Assembly: GCA_963632825.1 (NCBI GenBank)
Contig: CAVGWF010000005.1
Coordinates: 62,001-126,000, forward strand
DNA length: 64,000 nucleotides
Direction: 5' to 3'
Origin: F23-B02 sp963632825
GTDB taxonomy: Bacteria > Bacillota > Clostridia > Oscillospirales > Oscillospiraceae
Position 1 is the first letter of the stretch; every line of letters begins with the position of its first letter. The position numbers were made by a program, and so were the translations under genes. Below the pieces are notes generated by a model, which saw nothing but the letters and a program-made list of their open reading frames with translations, searched no databases and had not been told where the DNA came from. This document shows positions 26,442-35,147 of the stretch, one piece after another.

Positions 26442-27068
26442 ATGAGCGACAACAGCATAATCGTCATCGGCATCGCCGGCGGCACCGGCAGCGGCAAGAC
26501 CACCATTACAAGAAAGATCATGCAGCATTTCGGCGGCAATGTCAGCGTCATTTACCATGACAACTACTACAAAGCCCACCACGGCATGAGCTATGAGGAA
26601 CGCGCAAAGCTCAACTATGACCATCCCGATGCATTCGACACCGAGCTTCTCATCAGGGATCTCAAAAAGCTGCGCGCAGGTGAGACCATACACAGCCCTA
26701 CATACGACTATACCGTCCATGACCGCGCCGAAAAAACCGTCACGGTCAGACCCTCGCGCGTTATCATCGTCGAAGGGCTGCTGATATTTCAGAGCCCGGA
26801 GCTGTGCGATCTGATGGATATAAAGATATTCGTTGACACGGATGCCGATGTGCGCATACTCAGGCGCATCGTGCGCGATGTGCGTGACCGCGGCCGCAGT
26901 CTGGAGAGCGTCGTCAATCAGTATCTGAACACCGTCAAGCCCATGCATGAGCAGTTTGTCGAGCCGAGCAAGCGCAAGGCGGATATAATCATACCCGAGG
27001 GAGGGCACAATCAGGTCGCGCTGGATATGGTGCTCGAGCGCGTGCGCGCACATCTGGCTAAAAATTAG
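26442..27068 (+). CDS. udk: Uridine kinase
   Basis: 208 residues. P-loop GIAGGTGSGKTT (residues 9-20), the YHDNYYKAH segment, the DHPDAFDTELL substrate region and the lid RRIVRDVRDRGRS are all typical of uridine/cytidine kinase. Cytosolic pyrimidine salvage. RBS GGGAGAACGGAT. Followed after 14 bp by tdk, forming a nucleoside-salvage pair. Confidence 0.95.
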   Translation: MSDNSIIVIGIAGGTGSGKTTITRKIMQHFGGNVSVIYHDNYYKAHHGMSYEERAKLNYDHPDAFDTELLIRDLKKLRAGETIHSPTYDYTVHDRAEKTVTVRPSRVIIVEGLLIFQSPELCDLMDIKIFVDTDADVRILRRIVRDVRDRGRSLESVVNQYLNTVKPMHEQFVEPSKRKADIIIPEGGHNQVALDMVLERVRAHLAKN

Positions 27069-27082
27069 ATTGGGAGACGGAC

Positions 27083-27655
27083 ATGGCGAAGCTATATTTC
27101 AAATACGGCGCAATGGGCTCGTCGAAATCGGCTCAGGCGCTGATAACACAGTTCAATTATGAGGAGCTCGGCATGAGCGTATGGCTCATAAAGCCGAGCA
27201 CCGATACCCGCGACGGTGCGGACATCGTGCAGAGCCGCATCGGTCTGAAGCGCTCCGCTCAGGTGATAACGCCGGAGCAGGATATAATCGAGGCATATAA
27301 AAGCGCGGGAAAGCACGATGTGATCATAGCCGATGAGGCGCAGTTTTTCACGCCCGGGCAGATAGAGCAGCTCCGTACTCTCGTTGACGACGAGGATCTG
27401 CCGGTGCTGTGCTTCGGGCTGCGCACCGATTTTCTCACCCACTTTTTCCCCGGCTCGCGCAGGCTCATGGAGCTTGCCGACTCCATCACCGAAATAAAAA
27501 CCGTCTGCGCCTGCGGCAGAAAAGCCACCGTCAATGCGCGTATCGACGCCGGCGGCCGCGTCATCACTCACGGCGATCAGGTATTTCTCGGCGGCAACGA
27601 CAGCTATGTGGCAATGTGCCACAAGTGCTGGATGAAAAAGATCGGCAGCGGCTGA
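27083..27655 (+). CDS. tdk: Thymidine kinase, type II
   Basis: 190 residues. P-loop GAMGSSKSAQ (variant of GxMxSGKS), the DEAQFF Walker B-like segment with catalytic Glu, the lasso region, and the zinc site CACGRKA...CHKCW. Phosphorylates thymidine in the salvage pathway. RBS GGGAGACGGAC. Ends before a bidirectional terminator. Confidence 0.95.
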   Translation: MAKLYFKYGAMGSSKSAQALITQFNYEELGMSVWLIKPSTDTRDGADIVQSRIGLKRSAQVITPEQDIIEAYKSAGKHDVIIADEAQFFTPGQIEQLRTLVDDEDLPVLCFGLRTDFLTHFFPGSRRLMELADSITEIKTVCACGRKATVNARIDAGGRVITHGDQVFLGGNDSYVAMCHKCWMKKIGSG

Positions 27656-27665
27656 TCAAGGTAAG

Positions 27666-27691
27666 AATATACTGCGGCAATATACTGCGGC
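27666..27691 (+). repeat. Two tandem 13-bp direct repeats
   Basis: AATATACTGCGGC occurs twice back to back (27666-27678, 27679-27691), between the tdk stop and its terminator. No function apparent. Confidence 0.6.
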
Positions 27692-27700
27692 ATGGAATGA

Positions 27701-27732
27701 AAAACGCCGGAAGCCTTCGCTTCCGGCGTTTT
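27701..27732. terminator. Bidirectional terminator between tdk and the 27753 gene
   Basis: 14-bp stem (27701-27714 / 27719-27732), loop CTTC, A4 and T4 flanks. Confidence 0.85.
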
Positions 27733-27752
27733 CATTTCATCTTATTAAAGCA

Positions 27753-28172
27753 TCAGGGAATAATGGTGCCCTTGATCGCACCGAGGTAGCCCTTGAGTCC
27801 GTCGACGAAGGTCTTGGGAGTGCTTATTATGCCCTCGACATCGCCGTCATCATACGCCCGACCGATGTTCTTGAGCATGTCAACGAAGTCGCCGGTGGCA
27901 CCCTCTATGCCTGCCTCGACATTGTCGCCGTAGTTCCAGATGTACTCGATGGCTTCGGCATCAACGCCGATCTTTTCGCTGACGCCGGTCTTCACCGCGT
28001 CAAGCTTAGCCGAAACAGTGTCGTGGGTCTTCTCGACTGCGACAGCAACGCTGCCTGCATCCGTTCCGGCATCGGCACTGCCGATGGGTGCAAATGCGAA
28101 AGCAAAAAGCATCGCCGCAGCAAGGAATACAACTGCCGTGATGATAATGTTTCTATTGCGGGTCTTTGTCAT
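27753..28172 (-). CDS. Small secreted or anchored protein, unknown function
   Basis: 139 residues. Basic start (TKTRNRN), hydrophobic helix (about 8-28) with possible signal cleavage after an Ala-rich stretch, then an acidic, mostly helical domain (35-139). No known motif recognised. Start ATG 28172 is set by AAGGAGGAGCG; the frame runs open to 28205. Convergent with tdk. Confidence 0.65.
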   Translation of the reverse strand: MTKTRNRNIIITAVVFLAAAMLFAFAFAPIGSADAGTDAGSVAVAVEKTHDTVSAKLDAVKTGVSEKIGVDAEAIEYIWNYGDNVEAGIEGATGDFVDMLKNIGRAYDDGDVEGIISTPKTFVDGLKGYLGAIKGTIIP

Positions 28173-28245
28173 AAACGCTCCTCCTTTTTGCCGCTTTTTG
28201 TTCAAAAATATACTTTTGCGGGATGTTTATATAGATTAAAACATA

Positions 28246-28917
28246 TCAAGGAGTATTTTGCAAGGTTTTTTTGCTGATTTTATTAAAAATTTTCCACAGG
28301 GGCAGTTTTTGTCCCAGCAGGAACGAGACCTCTCCGAAGAAAATTCCGCCGAAAACATCGACGACGACATGCTGCTTTACAAATAGCGTTGACAGGAACA
28401 CCAGCACCGCAAAAACACCGCAGAACACGCGCATGCCCTTGCTCACGGGGCAGCACAGCGACTGGCGGAATGCCATGTAAGCAAACATACAGTGCATCGA
28501 GGGAAAGCAGTTGGTCGGAGTGTCCGTGGTGTATATCACCGCGAGCGCCCACGAAAACGCGTTGTCCACGACGATCTCCGGACGCACGACGCAGCTCGGC
28601 AGACCAATGAAAAACGCGCAGCAGATGATCTCGGCGACAGCAATGCCCGCAAACATTTTATAGCATTTCTCGCGCTCGGTGCGCATTATCATGAAAAGTC
28701 CCATACCCCAGAGGAAAAACGCCAGCACATATATGACCACCCACGCCGGTACGAGCGGTATCCGTGCGTCAATGGGCAGGGTAACATCCGTAGCGGGAAG
28801 GCCCTTCGTTATGGCCTTCGTTATGCCCCAGACCAGCGCGTGAGTGATCAGGATGCTCAGCAGCGGCAGGTACGAGTAGGCGGGAAAAGTATCCTTTATA
28901 AACCTTTTCAGCTTCAT
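28246..28917 (-). CDS. PAP2-family phosphatase (AUR1-like)
   Basis: 223 residues with about six membrane helices. The PAP2 catalytic segments are FPSMHCMFAYM (about 138-148) and VKQHVVVDVFGG (about 179-190), giving the His...His-x3-Asp pattern. The TNCFPSMH form resembles the inositol-phosphorylceramide-synthase/PAP2_3 branch. Likely acts on a membrane lipid phosphate. Start ATG 28917 has GGTTGGAGGAG upstream; the frame extends antisense through birA but that is not coding. Confidence 0.88.
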   Translation of the reverse strand: MKLKRFIKDTFPAYSYLPLLSILITHALVWGITKAITKGLPATDVTLPIDARIPLVPAWVVIYVLAFFLWGMGLFMIMRTEREKCYKMFAGIAVAEIICCAFFIGLPSCVVRPEIVVDNAFSWALAVIYTTDTPTNCFPSMHCMFAYMAFRQSLCCPVSKGMRVFCGVFAVLVFLSTLFVKQHVVVDVFGGIFFGEVSFLLGQKLPLWKIFNKISKKTLQNTP

Positions 28918-29049
28918 ATGGCTCCTCCAACCGTGTGACTTGATGCAGTACAGTAATATATCCCTTGGCGGAGCGTTTGTCAAGGCTCTGACACACTTTA
29001 CAAGCCGGTAAAATCGGTATATAATCTCGGTGTTGCGGAGGATAGTGAT

Positions 29050-29787
29050 TTGAACATAAGTGTTAGGGCGTTTGAAACGCTTGATTCGACGAATAACGAG
29101 CTCAAGAAGCTCGCGGCGGCGGGTGCTCCGGAGGGTACGGTGGTCATAGCAAACGAGCAGACCTCCGGGCGCGGCAGGCTCGGGAGGAGCTTTGCCTCGG
29201 CTCCCGGCGCGGGTATATATATGTCGCTGCTGCTGCGTCCGGAGGGCGGAGCCGGCTGCGCGGCAAGTCTTACGGCGGTGTGTGCCGTGGCGGTCAGCCG
29301 CGCGATAGAAAAGGTCTGCGGAGTGCCGGTGGACATAAAGTGGATAAACGACCTGTACCTCAGCGGCAGAAAAATATGCGGCATACTGTGCGAGAGCGCG
29401 GTAAAGCAGGACGGCTGCCTGTACACCGTCGCGGGCATCGGGCTGAATGTCACGACCCGCACGGAGGATTTTCCGCCCGAGCTGCGCGATAAGGCCGGCT
29501 CGCTGTACACGCAGACCGGCATGACATATGAGCGCGGCGCGCTCATAGCCGCGATACTCGCCGAGCTCGACGCGCTGTATACCAGTTGGCAGGCGGAGCC
29601 CGGCGTGTGCCTGAAGGAATACAGAAAGCGCTGCATCGTGCTCGGCGCGCCCGTCACGGTGATATCGCCCGAGGGCGAATACGAGGCGGCGGCGGAGGAT
29701 ATAAGCCCCGATTACGGACTGGTAGTGCGCCTGCATGACGGCAGACGCAGAACACTGCACAGCGGTGAGATAAGCATACGGAGGTAG
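29050..29787 (+). CDS. birA: Biotin--[acetyl-CoA-carboxylase] ligase, without HTH domain
   Basis: 245 residues. Catalytic core begins DSTNNELKK; biotinyl-AMP loop SGRGRLGRSF (about 38-47); KWINDLYLSGRKICGIL; C-terminal SH3-like domain. No N-terminal helix-turn-helix, so it is a group I enzyme that cannot act as the biotin repressor. TTG start with GCGGAGGA 8 bp upstream. Followed after 3 bp by an anchored surface protein. Confidence 0.94.
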   Translation: MNISVRAFETLDSTNNELKKLAAAGAPEGTVVIANEQTSGRGRLGRSFASAPGAGIYMSLLLRPEGGAGCAASLTAVCAVAVSRAIEKVCGVPVDIKWINDLYLSGRKICGILCESAVKQDGCLYTVAGIGLNVTTRTEDFPPELRDKAGSLYTQTGMTYERGALIAAILAELDALYTSWQAEPGVCLKEYRKRCIVLGAPVTVISPEGEYEAAAEDISPDYGLVVRLHDGRRRTLHSGEISIRR

Positions 29788-29790
29788 CAT

Positions 29791-30408
29791 ATGAAAAGGC
29801 AGACCGCATACATTTTTATAGCGATAGTCATTGTTCTGATGATGATAGCGGGAGTCATATTATGGCTCACCGGTGACATAGGCGGCGGCAGCGATCGCCC
29901 CGAGACGAGCACAGCACCGGCGGAGGAGAGCGAGCCGGCAGTGCCCGTCGGCACCCCGTCTCCCACGCCCAGCGCGGCTCCCTCGGCATCGCCGAAGCCC
30001 ACACCCACTCCGTCTCCGTCACCCGTACAGCCATCCGGCGAGACGGTCGGCAGCGGCTCGTTTGACTCGGACACCGGTGTAGGGCTCAACACACGCACCG
30101 TATGGACGGTGACCCGCGCAGCCGACGGAGGCTATGAGCTGACCCTGAGCGTATATGCTCGCTCGTACAGTCTGGGCATAGGTCAGCGCAGCATAACGGT
30201 AAGCGTCAACGGCTCGGCATCCACGGCGCTGACGCGCGCGTTCGAGGTCGATTCACCCAACACGCAGACCGAAACTCTCATCTACACCGGCACCGTGCCC
30301 GTTGATGCGGGCAGCGTGAGCGTAAGCATAGATTGGAGCTATAAGGGACAGTACAGCGGTCAGGATCTCGATGTCATAAGCTCTCAGACGACCGTGCAGG
30401 TCGGCTGA
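29791..30408 (+). CDS. Anchored extracytoplasmic protein with Pro/Ser/Thr linker
   Basis: 205 residues. One N-terminal membrane helix (7-27), a Pro/Ser/Thr-rich linker with repeated PTPSP-like units (about 42-80), and a C-terminal beta-rich domain (90-205) rich in Ser/Thr/Val, Ig-like in texture. No Cys lipobox. Family not recognised. The tight 3-bp spacing to birA suggests co-transcription without an obvious functional link. Confidence 0.7.
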   Translation: MKRQTAYIFIAIVIVLMMIAGVILWLTGDIGGGSDRPETSTAPAEESEPAVPVGTPSPTPSAAPSASPKPTPTPSPSPVQPSGETVGSGSFDSDTGVGLNTRTVWTVTRAADGGYELTLSVYARSYSLGIGQRSITVSVNGSASTALTRAFEVDSPNTQTETLIYTGTVPVDAGSVSVSIDWSYKGQYSGQDLDVISSQTTVQVG

Positions 30409-30489
30409 GCAGATCGCCGCTGACGATGTGAAGCAGATCACGGCGCAGGCCGAACAATCAAGAAGCAATACGGAGGCACCGATAAAGGC

Positions 30490-31554
30490 ATGAAGAAAAT
30501 CGGAACCGTCAATTTGGGACTGGCATTTGCCGGCTGCTTTCTCGGAGCCGGGTATGTATCCGGTCAGGAGCTGTGGCAGTTCTTCGGCGCATTCGGCGCA
30601 AAGGGCATAGCGGGGCTGCTGACTGCGATCCTGCTGCTCATTGCCGTCGGCATAATCATGATCCTGCTTGGCAGACTCACGGGTCTTGGCGAGGCAGATA
30701 AGCTCGTTGTGCAAAAGGATATTCCGCCGCTGCGCATCGCCGTAACGGTGCTGGAGCTGCTGTTCCTGTTCGGCGTCGGCACGATAATGAGCGCCGGTGT
30801 CGGCGCGCTGCTGAACCGCCTCATCGGACTGCCCGTATATGTCGGCTCGGGACTGTTCGTCGCGCTCGTCGCCGCAGTATCGCTTGCCGGACTGTCGGGC
30901 ATGATTTCGGCGTTTTCGGCAACGGTACCGGTGCTCGCTGCGGTAACGCTCGTGTTCGGCATAGTCAGCATCGGTAAATACGGTCTTGTGATACCCGAGG
31001 CATCGTCCTCCGGCAACCCGCTGATGCGCTCGTGGCTCATCGCGGCGGTGAGCTTTGCCTGCTACAATGTGTTCGGCAGCATCGCCATGATCGCGCCTCT
31101 CGGCAAATTCGTCAAGAGCGAAAGGTCTGCCGCCTGCGGTATTGCGCTGGGCGCGGGTCTGCTGCTCGTTATCGCAATGAGCGTTCTCGCCTCGGTCAGC
31201 GCGGCTCCCGAAGCCCGCACCGCACAGCTTCCCATGCTTGAGATAGCGCAGGGCATGAGCCCCGCGTGGGGCTATATCTACGGCGTTCTGCTGCTCCTTG
31301 CGATGTTCGGCACGGCTCTGTCGAGCCTTGTCGCGTTCACGACCATGCTCGGGGCAAAATTCAGTATGGTCGGCCGTCATCGCGTATCGTTCACTGCGGT
31401 GTGCGCCGTTTGCATGTTCCTCGGCAGTCTGTTCGGCTTCGGAGAGCTCATAAGCATCGTATATCCGCTGTTCGGATATTGCAGCAGCATATTCATCGTG
31501 CTCATGGCAGTGCATTATTTTCGCATCCGGAAAGCGTTGAAGGCACAGCAATAA
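30490..31554 (+). CDS. YkvI-like membrane transporter
   Basis: 354 residues with about 10 hydrophobic helices. The N-terminus FAGCFLGAGYVSGQELWQFF matches the broken-helix start of YkvI/COG3949 proteins of the APC-like superfamily. Substrate unknown. Possible in-frame ATG 30490 with GGAGGCACCGATAAAGGC upstream. Followed by a long AT-rich gap holding the small-peptide gene. Confidence 0.82.
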   Translation: MKKIGTVNLGLAFAGCFLGAGYVSGQELWQFFGAFGAKGIAGLLTAILLLIAVGIIMILLGRLTGLGEADKLVVQKDIPPLRIAVTVLELLFLFGVGTIMSAGVGALLNRLIGLPVYVGSGLFVALVAAVSLAGLSGMISAFSATVPVLAAVTLVFGIVSIGKYGLVIPEASSSGNPLMRSWLIAAVSFACYNVFGSIAMIAPLGKFVKSERSAACGIALGAGLLLVIAMSVLASVSAAPEARTAQLPMLEIAQGMSPAWGYIYGVLLLLAMFGTALSSLVAFTTMLGAKFSMVGRHRVSFTAVCAVCMFLGSLFGFGELISIVYPLFGYCSSIFIVLMAVHYFRIRKALKAQQ

Positions 31555-31611
31555 TAACTATTGCAAATAAAAAAACTATTTTTCTAATTACATTTTAATA
31601 TATGTCCCTTA

Positions 31612-31651
31612 TCCTTGTATTCAGAGACGCAGAGCTCAAATAATACAAGGA
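31612..31651 (+). promoter_or_regulatory. Hairpin covering the ribosome site of the 36-residue peptide gene
   Basis: Perfect 10-bp inverted repeat TCCTTGTATT (31612-31621) / AATACAAGGA (31642-31651) with a 20-nt loop. The Shine-Dalgarno AAGGAGG is 31647-31653, so five of its seven bases are in the stem. This would limit translation unless the hairpin opens. Confidence 0.6.
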
Positions 31652-31661
31652 GGAATATAAA

Positions 31662-31772
31662 ATGGACTACATCTGGGACATCATTCTGGACATTCTGGAC
31701 AAGGCAGATGCCGACGAGGCAGCAAAGATAGCGATCGGAGCCATCAAGCAGTTCTTTGCAGGACTTAAGTGA
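31662..31772 (+). CDS. 36-residue amphipathic small protein
   Basis: ATG to TGA encodes 36 residues. The N-terminal half has Asp at 2, 6, 10 and 13 (one helix face) with Ile/Leu/Trp between; the C-terminal half has Lys 22, 29 and 36 with Ile/Phe. An amphipathic, membrane-seeking helix is likely, reminiscent in style of PSM-like peptides, but no homology is claimed. It has AAGGAGG 8 bp before the ATG and its own terminator 5 bp after the stop, both strong signs of a real gene. No signal peptide or processing site. Confidence 0.7.
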   Translation: MDYIWDIILDILDKADADEAAKIAIGAIKQFFAGLK

Positions 31773-31777
31773 TGACG

Positions 31778-31806
31778 AAAACCGGAAGGCTGAGCCTTCC
31801 GGTTTT
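31778..31806 (+). terminator. Terminator of the small-peptide gene
   Basis: 13-bp perfect stem (31778-31790 / 31794-31806), loop TGA, T-run inside the 3' arm. Confidence 0.85.
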
Positions 31807-31822
31807 TCGTTCCGTCAGATAG

Positions 31823-31850
31823 CCCCCGTTTTCAGCTTGGAAAACGGGGG
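31823..31850. other. Second terminator-like hairpin
   Basis: 11-bp stem CCCCCGTTTTC / GAAAACGGGGG, loop AGCTTG, 17 bp after the previous terminator. No good T-run; it may be a backup or a leader structure. Confidence 0.5.
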
Positions 31851-31877
31851 TTATCCGACAGAGCAGGAGGCGGTGTA

Positions 31878-31906
31878 TTGACATTTATGAGAAAACAAGA
31901 TAATGT
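31878..31906 (+). promoter_or_regulatory. Promoter candidate for the 31994 lipoprotein
   Basis: Consensus TTGACA (31878-31883); -10 is TAATGT (31901-31906, 17 bp) or GATAAT (31899-31904, 15 bp). Confidence 0.5.
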
Positions 31907-31993
31907 GTATACATACTGCCGCCCATAGCACGGCTTGACAGCATTACGAGCAATCCGAAACCTTACGGCAATTATCATAGCGAGGTGACGATC

Positions 31994-32350
31994 GTGAAAA
32001 AAATTACTGCAATACTGCTCGCCGCGGTCTTTGCTGCGGCACTCTGTGCGTGTACGCCGGTCCAGCCGCGAGCGACAGCCGCCGAGCCGGTGCCGTTTGA
32101 GACCTCTCGTCCCGCGCGCACGGAGGAATACAACGAAAACGGCGCGGGCATAAGCCTCTCGGTCTATGATTCCTGGCGGTGCGAACCATACAACGACGGC
32201 AGCGAGAACTGGAATTTCATCTCGATAAGCGCCGGCGGCAAGAGCTACACCGTGACATGGAGCTACGGCGGCGATACGGTACCCGGCGACGCGCTCCGCG
32301 AAGCCGGCTCCGAGCTCCGCTCCATGCTGAGCACTCTGAGCCTTTCATAG
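31994..32350 (+). CDS. Small lipoprotein, unknown function
   Basis: 118 residues. Signal peptide with lipobox LCAC near residue 20, a short linker, then a compact beta-rich domain with three Trp. The domain has the look of the DUF-type lipoproteins common in Clostridia but I do not recognise it. GTG 31994 follows GAGGTGACGATC; a GTG at 31985 overlaps that RBS. Confidence 0.7.
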   Translation: MKKITAILLAAVFAAALCACTPVQPRATAAEPVPFETSRPARTEEYNENGAGISLSVYDSWRCEPYNDGSENWNFISISAGGKSYTVTWSYGGDTVPGDALREAGSELRSMLSTLSLS

Positions 32351-32353
32351 AAC

Positions 32354-32375
32354 AAAAACGGAACGGTCCGTTTTT
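32354..32375 (+). terminator. Terminator after the lipoprotein
   Basis: 9-bp stem AAAAACGGA / TCCGTTTTT, loop ACGG. A repeat element begins immediately after. Confidence 0.75.
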
Positions 32376-32377
32376 TC

Positions 32378-32697
32378 AATGGCGGTTGTCTGCATCTACG
32401 GATACGGCTATTGCGGCTTCCCGACCGGAAAGTACCGGCGAAACCGGTATATTGCCGCACTGAATCGGTGCGCCCTTGGCTCCCCCCTCCGAGGGGAAGG
32501 CAAGGGCAGAAGTCTTTCCGCAGTGCGTTACCGTGACGGCGCAGTTAAAACAACTGCCAATATTGGTGGCGCATTGCCCGCCACGGCGAGTGGCACTGAT
32601 GAGGTGAAAATATATCATCGGCGCAAGCCGACACAATATTGCTGCCTCCGGCTCGGCTTACGCCGCCCCGCCTCCCTTTGCGTAAAGGTAGGCAGCG
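32378..32697 (+). repeat. Dispersed modular repeat (R4)
   Basis: About 320 bp: module A (GGCGGTTGTCTGCATCTACG, then ACCGGCGAAACCGGTATATT), module B-like hairpins (CCCCCCTCCGAGGGGAAGG; GCCGACACAATATTG) and a module-D end (CTCGGCTTACGCCG, CCTCCCTTTGCGTAAAGG). Directly follows the T-run of a terminator and runs to the stop codon of the P-type ATPase. Confidence 0.75.
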
Positions 32698-32699
32698 CA

Positions 32700-34796
32700 T
32701 TACCGCGGCGACGCAGAAAAATCAGCCTGATCGGGCAGGAGGTTGCGCATACTGCGCAGCCCTATAGCCAAGGTCGATATGTTGTGCAGCAGGGCGCTTG
32801 TCGCAGGCGGCAGCACTCCGGCTACACCGAGGGCGATCAGCGAGGCATTAAACGAAATTATAAAACGATAGTTCCAATGTATGCGCGCCATGAGAGCATC
32901 GCTTATGCGCTTGAGTGTGACCAGACCTTCAAGATCGTCCGAGCAGATGGTTATATCCGCGATCTCGCGTGCGATGGCGGCACCGTCGCTCATTGCGATA
33001 CCGGCATCGGCCTCGCTCAAGGCGGGCGAATCATTCACGCCGTCGCCTATCATGACGACCTTTCTGCCGTTTTCATGCTCGGCGCGGATAAAGCTTGCCT
33101 TATCCTCGGGCAGCACCTCGGCGTAATACTCATCGACGCCGGCAAAGCCCGCAACCGCTTTTGCCGTGCGGTCGCTGTCGCCGGTCATCATTACGAGCTT
33201 ATTTATGCCCAGCTCGCGCAGCGAGCTCATAACTCCGCGCACCTCGTCTCTCAGGGGATCCTCTATGCAGATGACCGCAGCGAGTGTGCCGCTTATGGCA
33301 AGATACAGGTGCGAATACTGCGTGGGCAGAGACTCGAACCTCTCCCGCTCATCATCGGGCACGATGCAGCCCTCGTCCTCAAACACGAAGTGATGGCTTC
33401 CGAGCACGACCCTTCTGCCGTCGACGATACTGTGGATGCCGTGAGCCACGACATACTCGACCTTTGAATGGCGCTCGGCGTGGCTCAGTCCCTGCGCCTT
33501 TGCCTCGGCTACGACCGCATTTGCGATTGAATGGGGATAGTGCTCCTCAAGGCATGCGGCGAGACAGAGCATATCGCCGTACTCATTGCCGCCGAACACG
33601 ACTATGTCCGCAACGCGCGGGCTGGCGTGGGTGAGAGTGCCTGTCTTGTCGAATACTACGGTGTCCGCCTGAGACACGGTCTCGAGGAATCTGCCGCCCT
33701 TGACGGATATGCCGTTTGCACCGCTCTCGCGCATGGCTGACAGAACCGCTATCGGCATAGACAGCTTGAGTGCGCACGAAAAGTCGACCATGAGTATGGC
33801 AAGCGCCTTCGTGGGATTTCGGGTCAAAAGCCATGTCAGCACCGTTGCACCGAGGCTGTACGGCACAAGCCTGTCGGCAAGGTGATAAGCCTGCGACTCG
33901 GTGTCGCTCTTGAGCTTTTCCGATTCCTCTATCATGCGGACGATGCGGTCGTATCTGCCGGAACCGAGACTCTTTTCGACACGGATGACCAGCTCGCCCT
34001 CCTCAATGACCGTTCCGCCGTAAACATAGCTGCCGGTCTCCTTGCTGACGGGCATGCTCTCGCCGGTCATGGACGCCTGATTTACGGCTGCCGAGCCGGA
34101 GACGACCTTGCCGTCGAGGGGGATCATGCTGCCCATGCGGACGATCAGCTCATCGCCCTCCGCTATCTCGGAGATATTGCGCAGCTCTTCGGTATCGCCG
34201 AGCTTTACCCACACCTTGTCGACATTGAGCGACATGGTGCGCGCAAGATCCGCTACCGATTTTTTGTGCGTCCACTCCTCGAGAATATCGCCTATTTTCA
34301 GCATGAACATTATGCTTGAGGCGGTGCCCGTATCGCCGCGCAGCACCGAAACGGTTATCGCCGTTGCGTCGAGAACGGCGACATCAAGTCTGCGTGCCAG
34401 CAGCGACCTTACACCGCGGACAAAGTAGCGCGAGCATTTCACAACGCATATCGCCGCGCGGACAGGCGCGGGCAGGATAACCCTTTTGACGACCCGGCGC
34501 ATAATGACACCGGCGAGCTTGTCCTCATATTCGCGGTTCAGCTCTCTGCCTGTATTCACCGGGACGATATCGCACTTATCAAACGAAAATCGCGCCAGAG
34601 CCGCCGTGACCTCCGCCTCGGCGCCGGTGTAGCACACGACTGCATCGCAGGTGCGGTCAAACACCTTCACGGTTTTGACTCCCGACACCCCGGCAAGATA
34701 CGCCTCGACGATATCCGCCTGAGCAAGGCTCATTCGCGGAAGGTCAAGGCGTACTCTTATTCTGCCGGGGCATCTGCTAAGTATGCGGCACCTCAT
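32700..34796 (-). CDS. P1B-type heavy-metal ATPase with Ser-Cys membrane motif
   Basis: 698 residues. N-terminal HMA-like domain without the CxxC pair; membrane helices near 105-185 and 310-360; actuator TGES (about 245); phosphorylation site DKTGT (about 382); hinge GDGVND (about 587). The metal-selecting helix reads VDFSCALKLSMPI (about 334-346), where most metal exporters have CPC, SPC or TPC, so specificity is open; Fe, Mn or Zn are possible. Stop-start overlap (TAATG) with the DUF6110 gene. Regulation probably by the AraC protein upstream and metal status. Confidence 0.9.
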   Translation of the reverse strand: MRCRILSRCPGRIRVRLDLPRMSLAQADIVEAYLAGVSGVKTVKVFDRTCDAVVCYTGAEAEVTAALARFSFDKCDIVPVNTGRELNREYEDKLAGVIMRRVVKRVILPAPVRAAICVVKCSRYFVRGVRSLLARRLDVAVLDATAITVSVLRGDTGTASSIMFMLKIGDILEEWTHKKSVADLARTMSLNVDKVWVKLGDTEELRNISEIAEGDELIVRMGSMIPLDGKVVSGSAAVNQASMTGESMPVSKETGSYVYGGTVIEEGELVIRVEKSLGSGRYDRIVRMIEESEKLKSDTESQAYHLADRLVPYSLGATVLTWLLTRNPTKALAILMVDFSCALKLSMPIAVLSAMRESGANGISVKGGRFLETVSQADTVVFDKTGTLTHASPRVADIVVFGGNEYGDMLCLAACLEEHYPHSIANAVVAEAKAQGLSHAERHSKVEYVVAHGIHSIVDGRRVVLGSHHFVFEDEGCIVPDDERERFESLPTQYSHLYLAISGTLAAVICIEDPLRDEVRGVMSSLRELGINKLVMMTGDSDRTAKAVAGFAGVDEYYAEVLPEDKASFIRAEHENGRKVVMIGDGVNDSPALSEADAGIAMSDGAAIAREIADITICSDDLEGLVTLKRISDALMARIHWNYRFIISFNASLIALGVAGVLPPATSALLHNISTLAIGLRSMRNLLPDQADFSASPR

Positions 34797-35065
34797 TACT
34801 CGGCCTCGGCGGGCTCAATGACGCAGGCGGCTTCTTCCTCTGCGCGGCGGGCGTTTATGCTCTTTGCGCCGGCGTAGATGTCCTCGCAGTCACAGCGGAT
34901 ATCCGTAGCTGTCTGCATAACGGAATCCTTTGCGCGCAGTACTGCCGCGGTGGCGTGAGTGTAAACGGTCTTGGCATCGCGGCTGCGGAGGATCCTGATG
35001 CCTGCGGTGCCGAACAGCACGCCCCAGCCAAACATTTTCACGGTGTCTTCAATGTGGAATTTCAT
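34796..35065 (-). CDS. DUF6110-like small membrane-associated protein
   Basis: 89 residues: one weak hydrophobic segment (about 10-25, FGWGVLFGTAGIRILRSRD), then an amphipathic helix with Cys residues and an acidic Glu/Ala tail. The layout and its place directly before an HMA-type ATPase match DUF6110. Function unknown, presumably an accessory of the ATPase. RBS AAAAAAGGAGTAGACAACT. Confidence 0.65.
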   Translation of the reverse strand: MKFHIEDTVKMFGWGVLFGTAGIRILRSRDAKTVYTHATAAVLRAKDSVMQTATDIRCDCEDIYAGAKSINARRAEEEAACVIEPAEAE

Positions 35066-35147
35066 AGTTGTCTACTCCTTTTTTAATATATATTAGAGTT
35101 GAACAAACGGCTGCCCAACCATAATATGGCGCACTAATTTGATTTTG

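Noticed and set aside
31612..31651. Reading the hairpin before the small peptide as a terminator of the upstream transporter
   Set aside because: There is no T-run after it, and its 3' arm is the ribosome site; a regulatory leader fits better.
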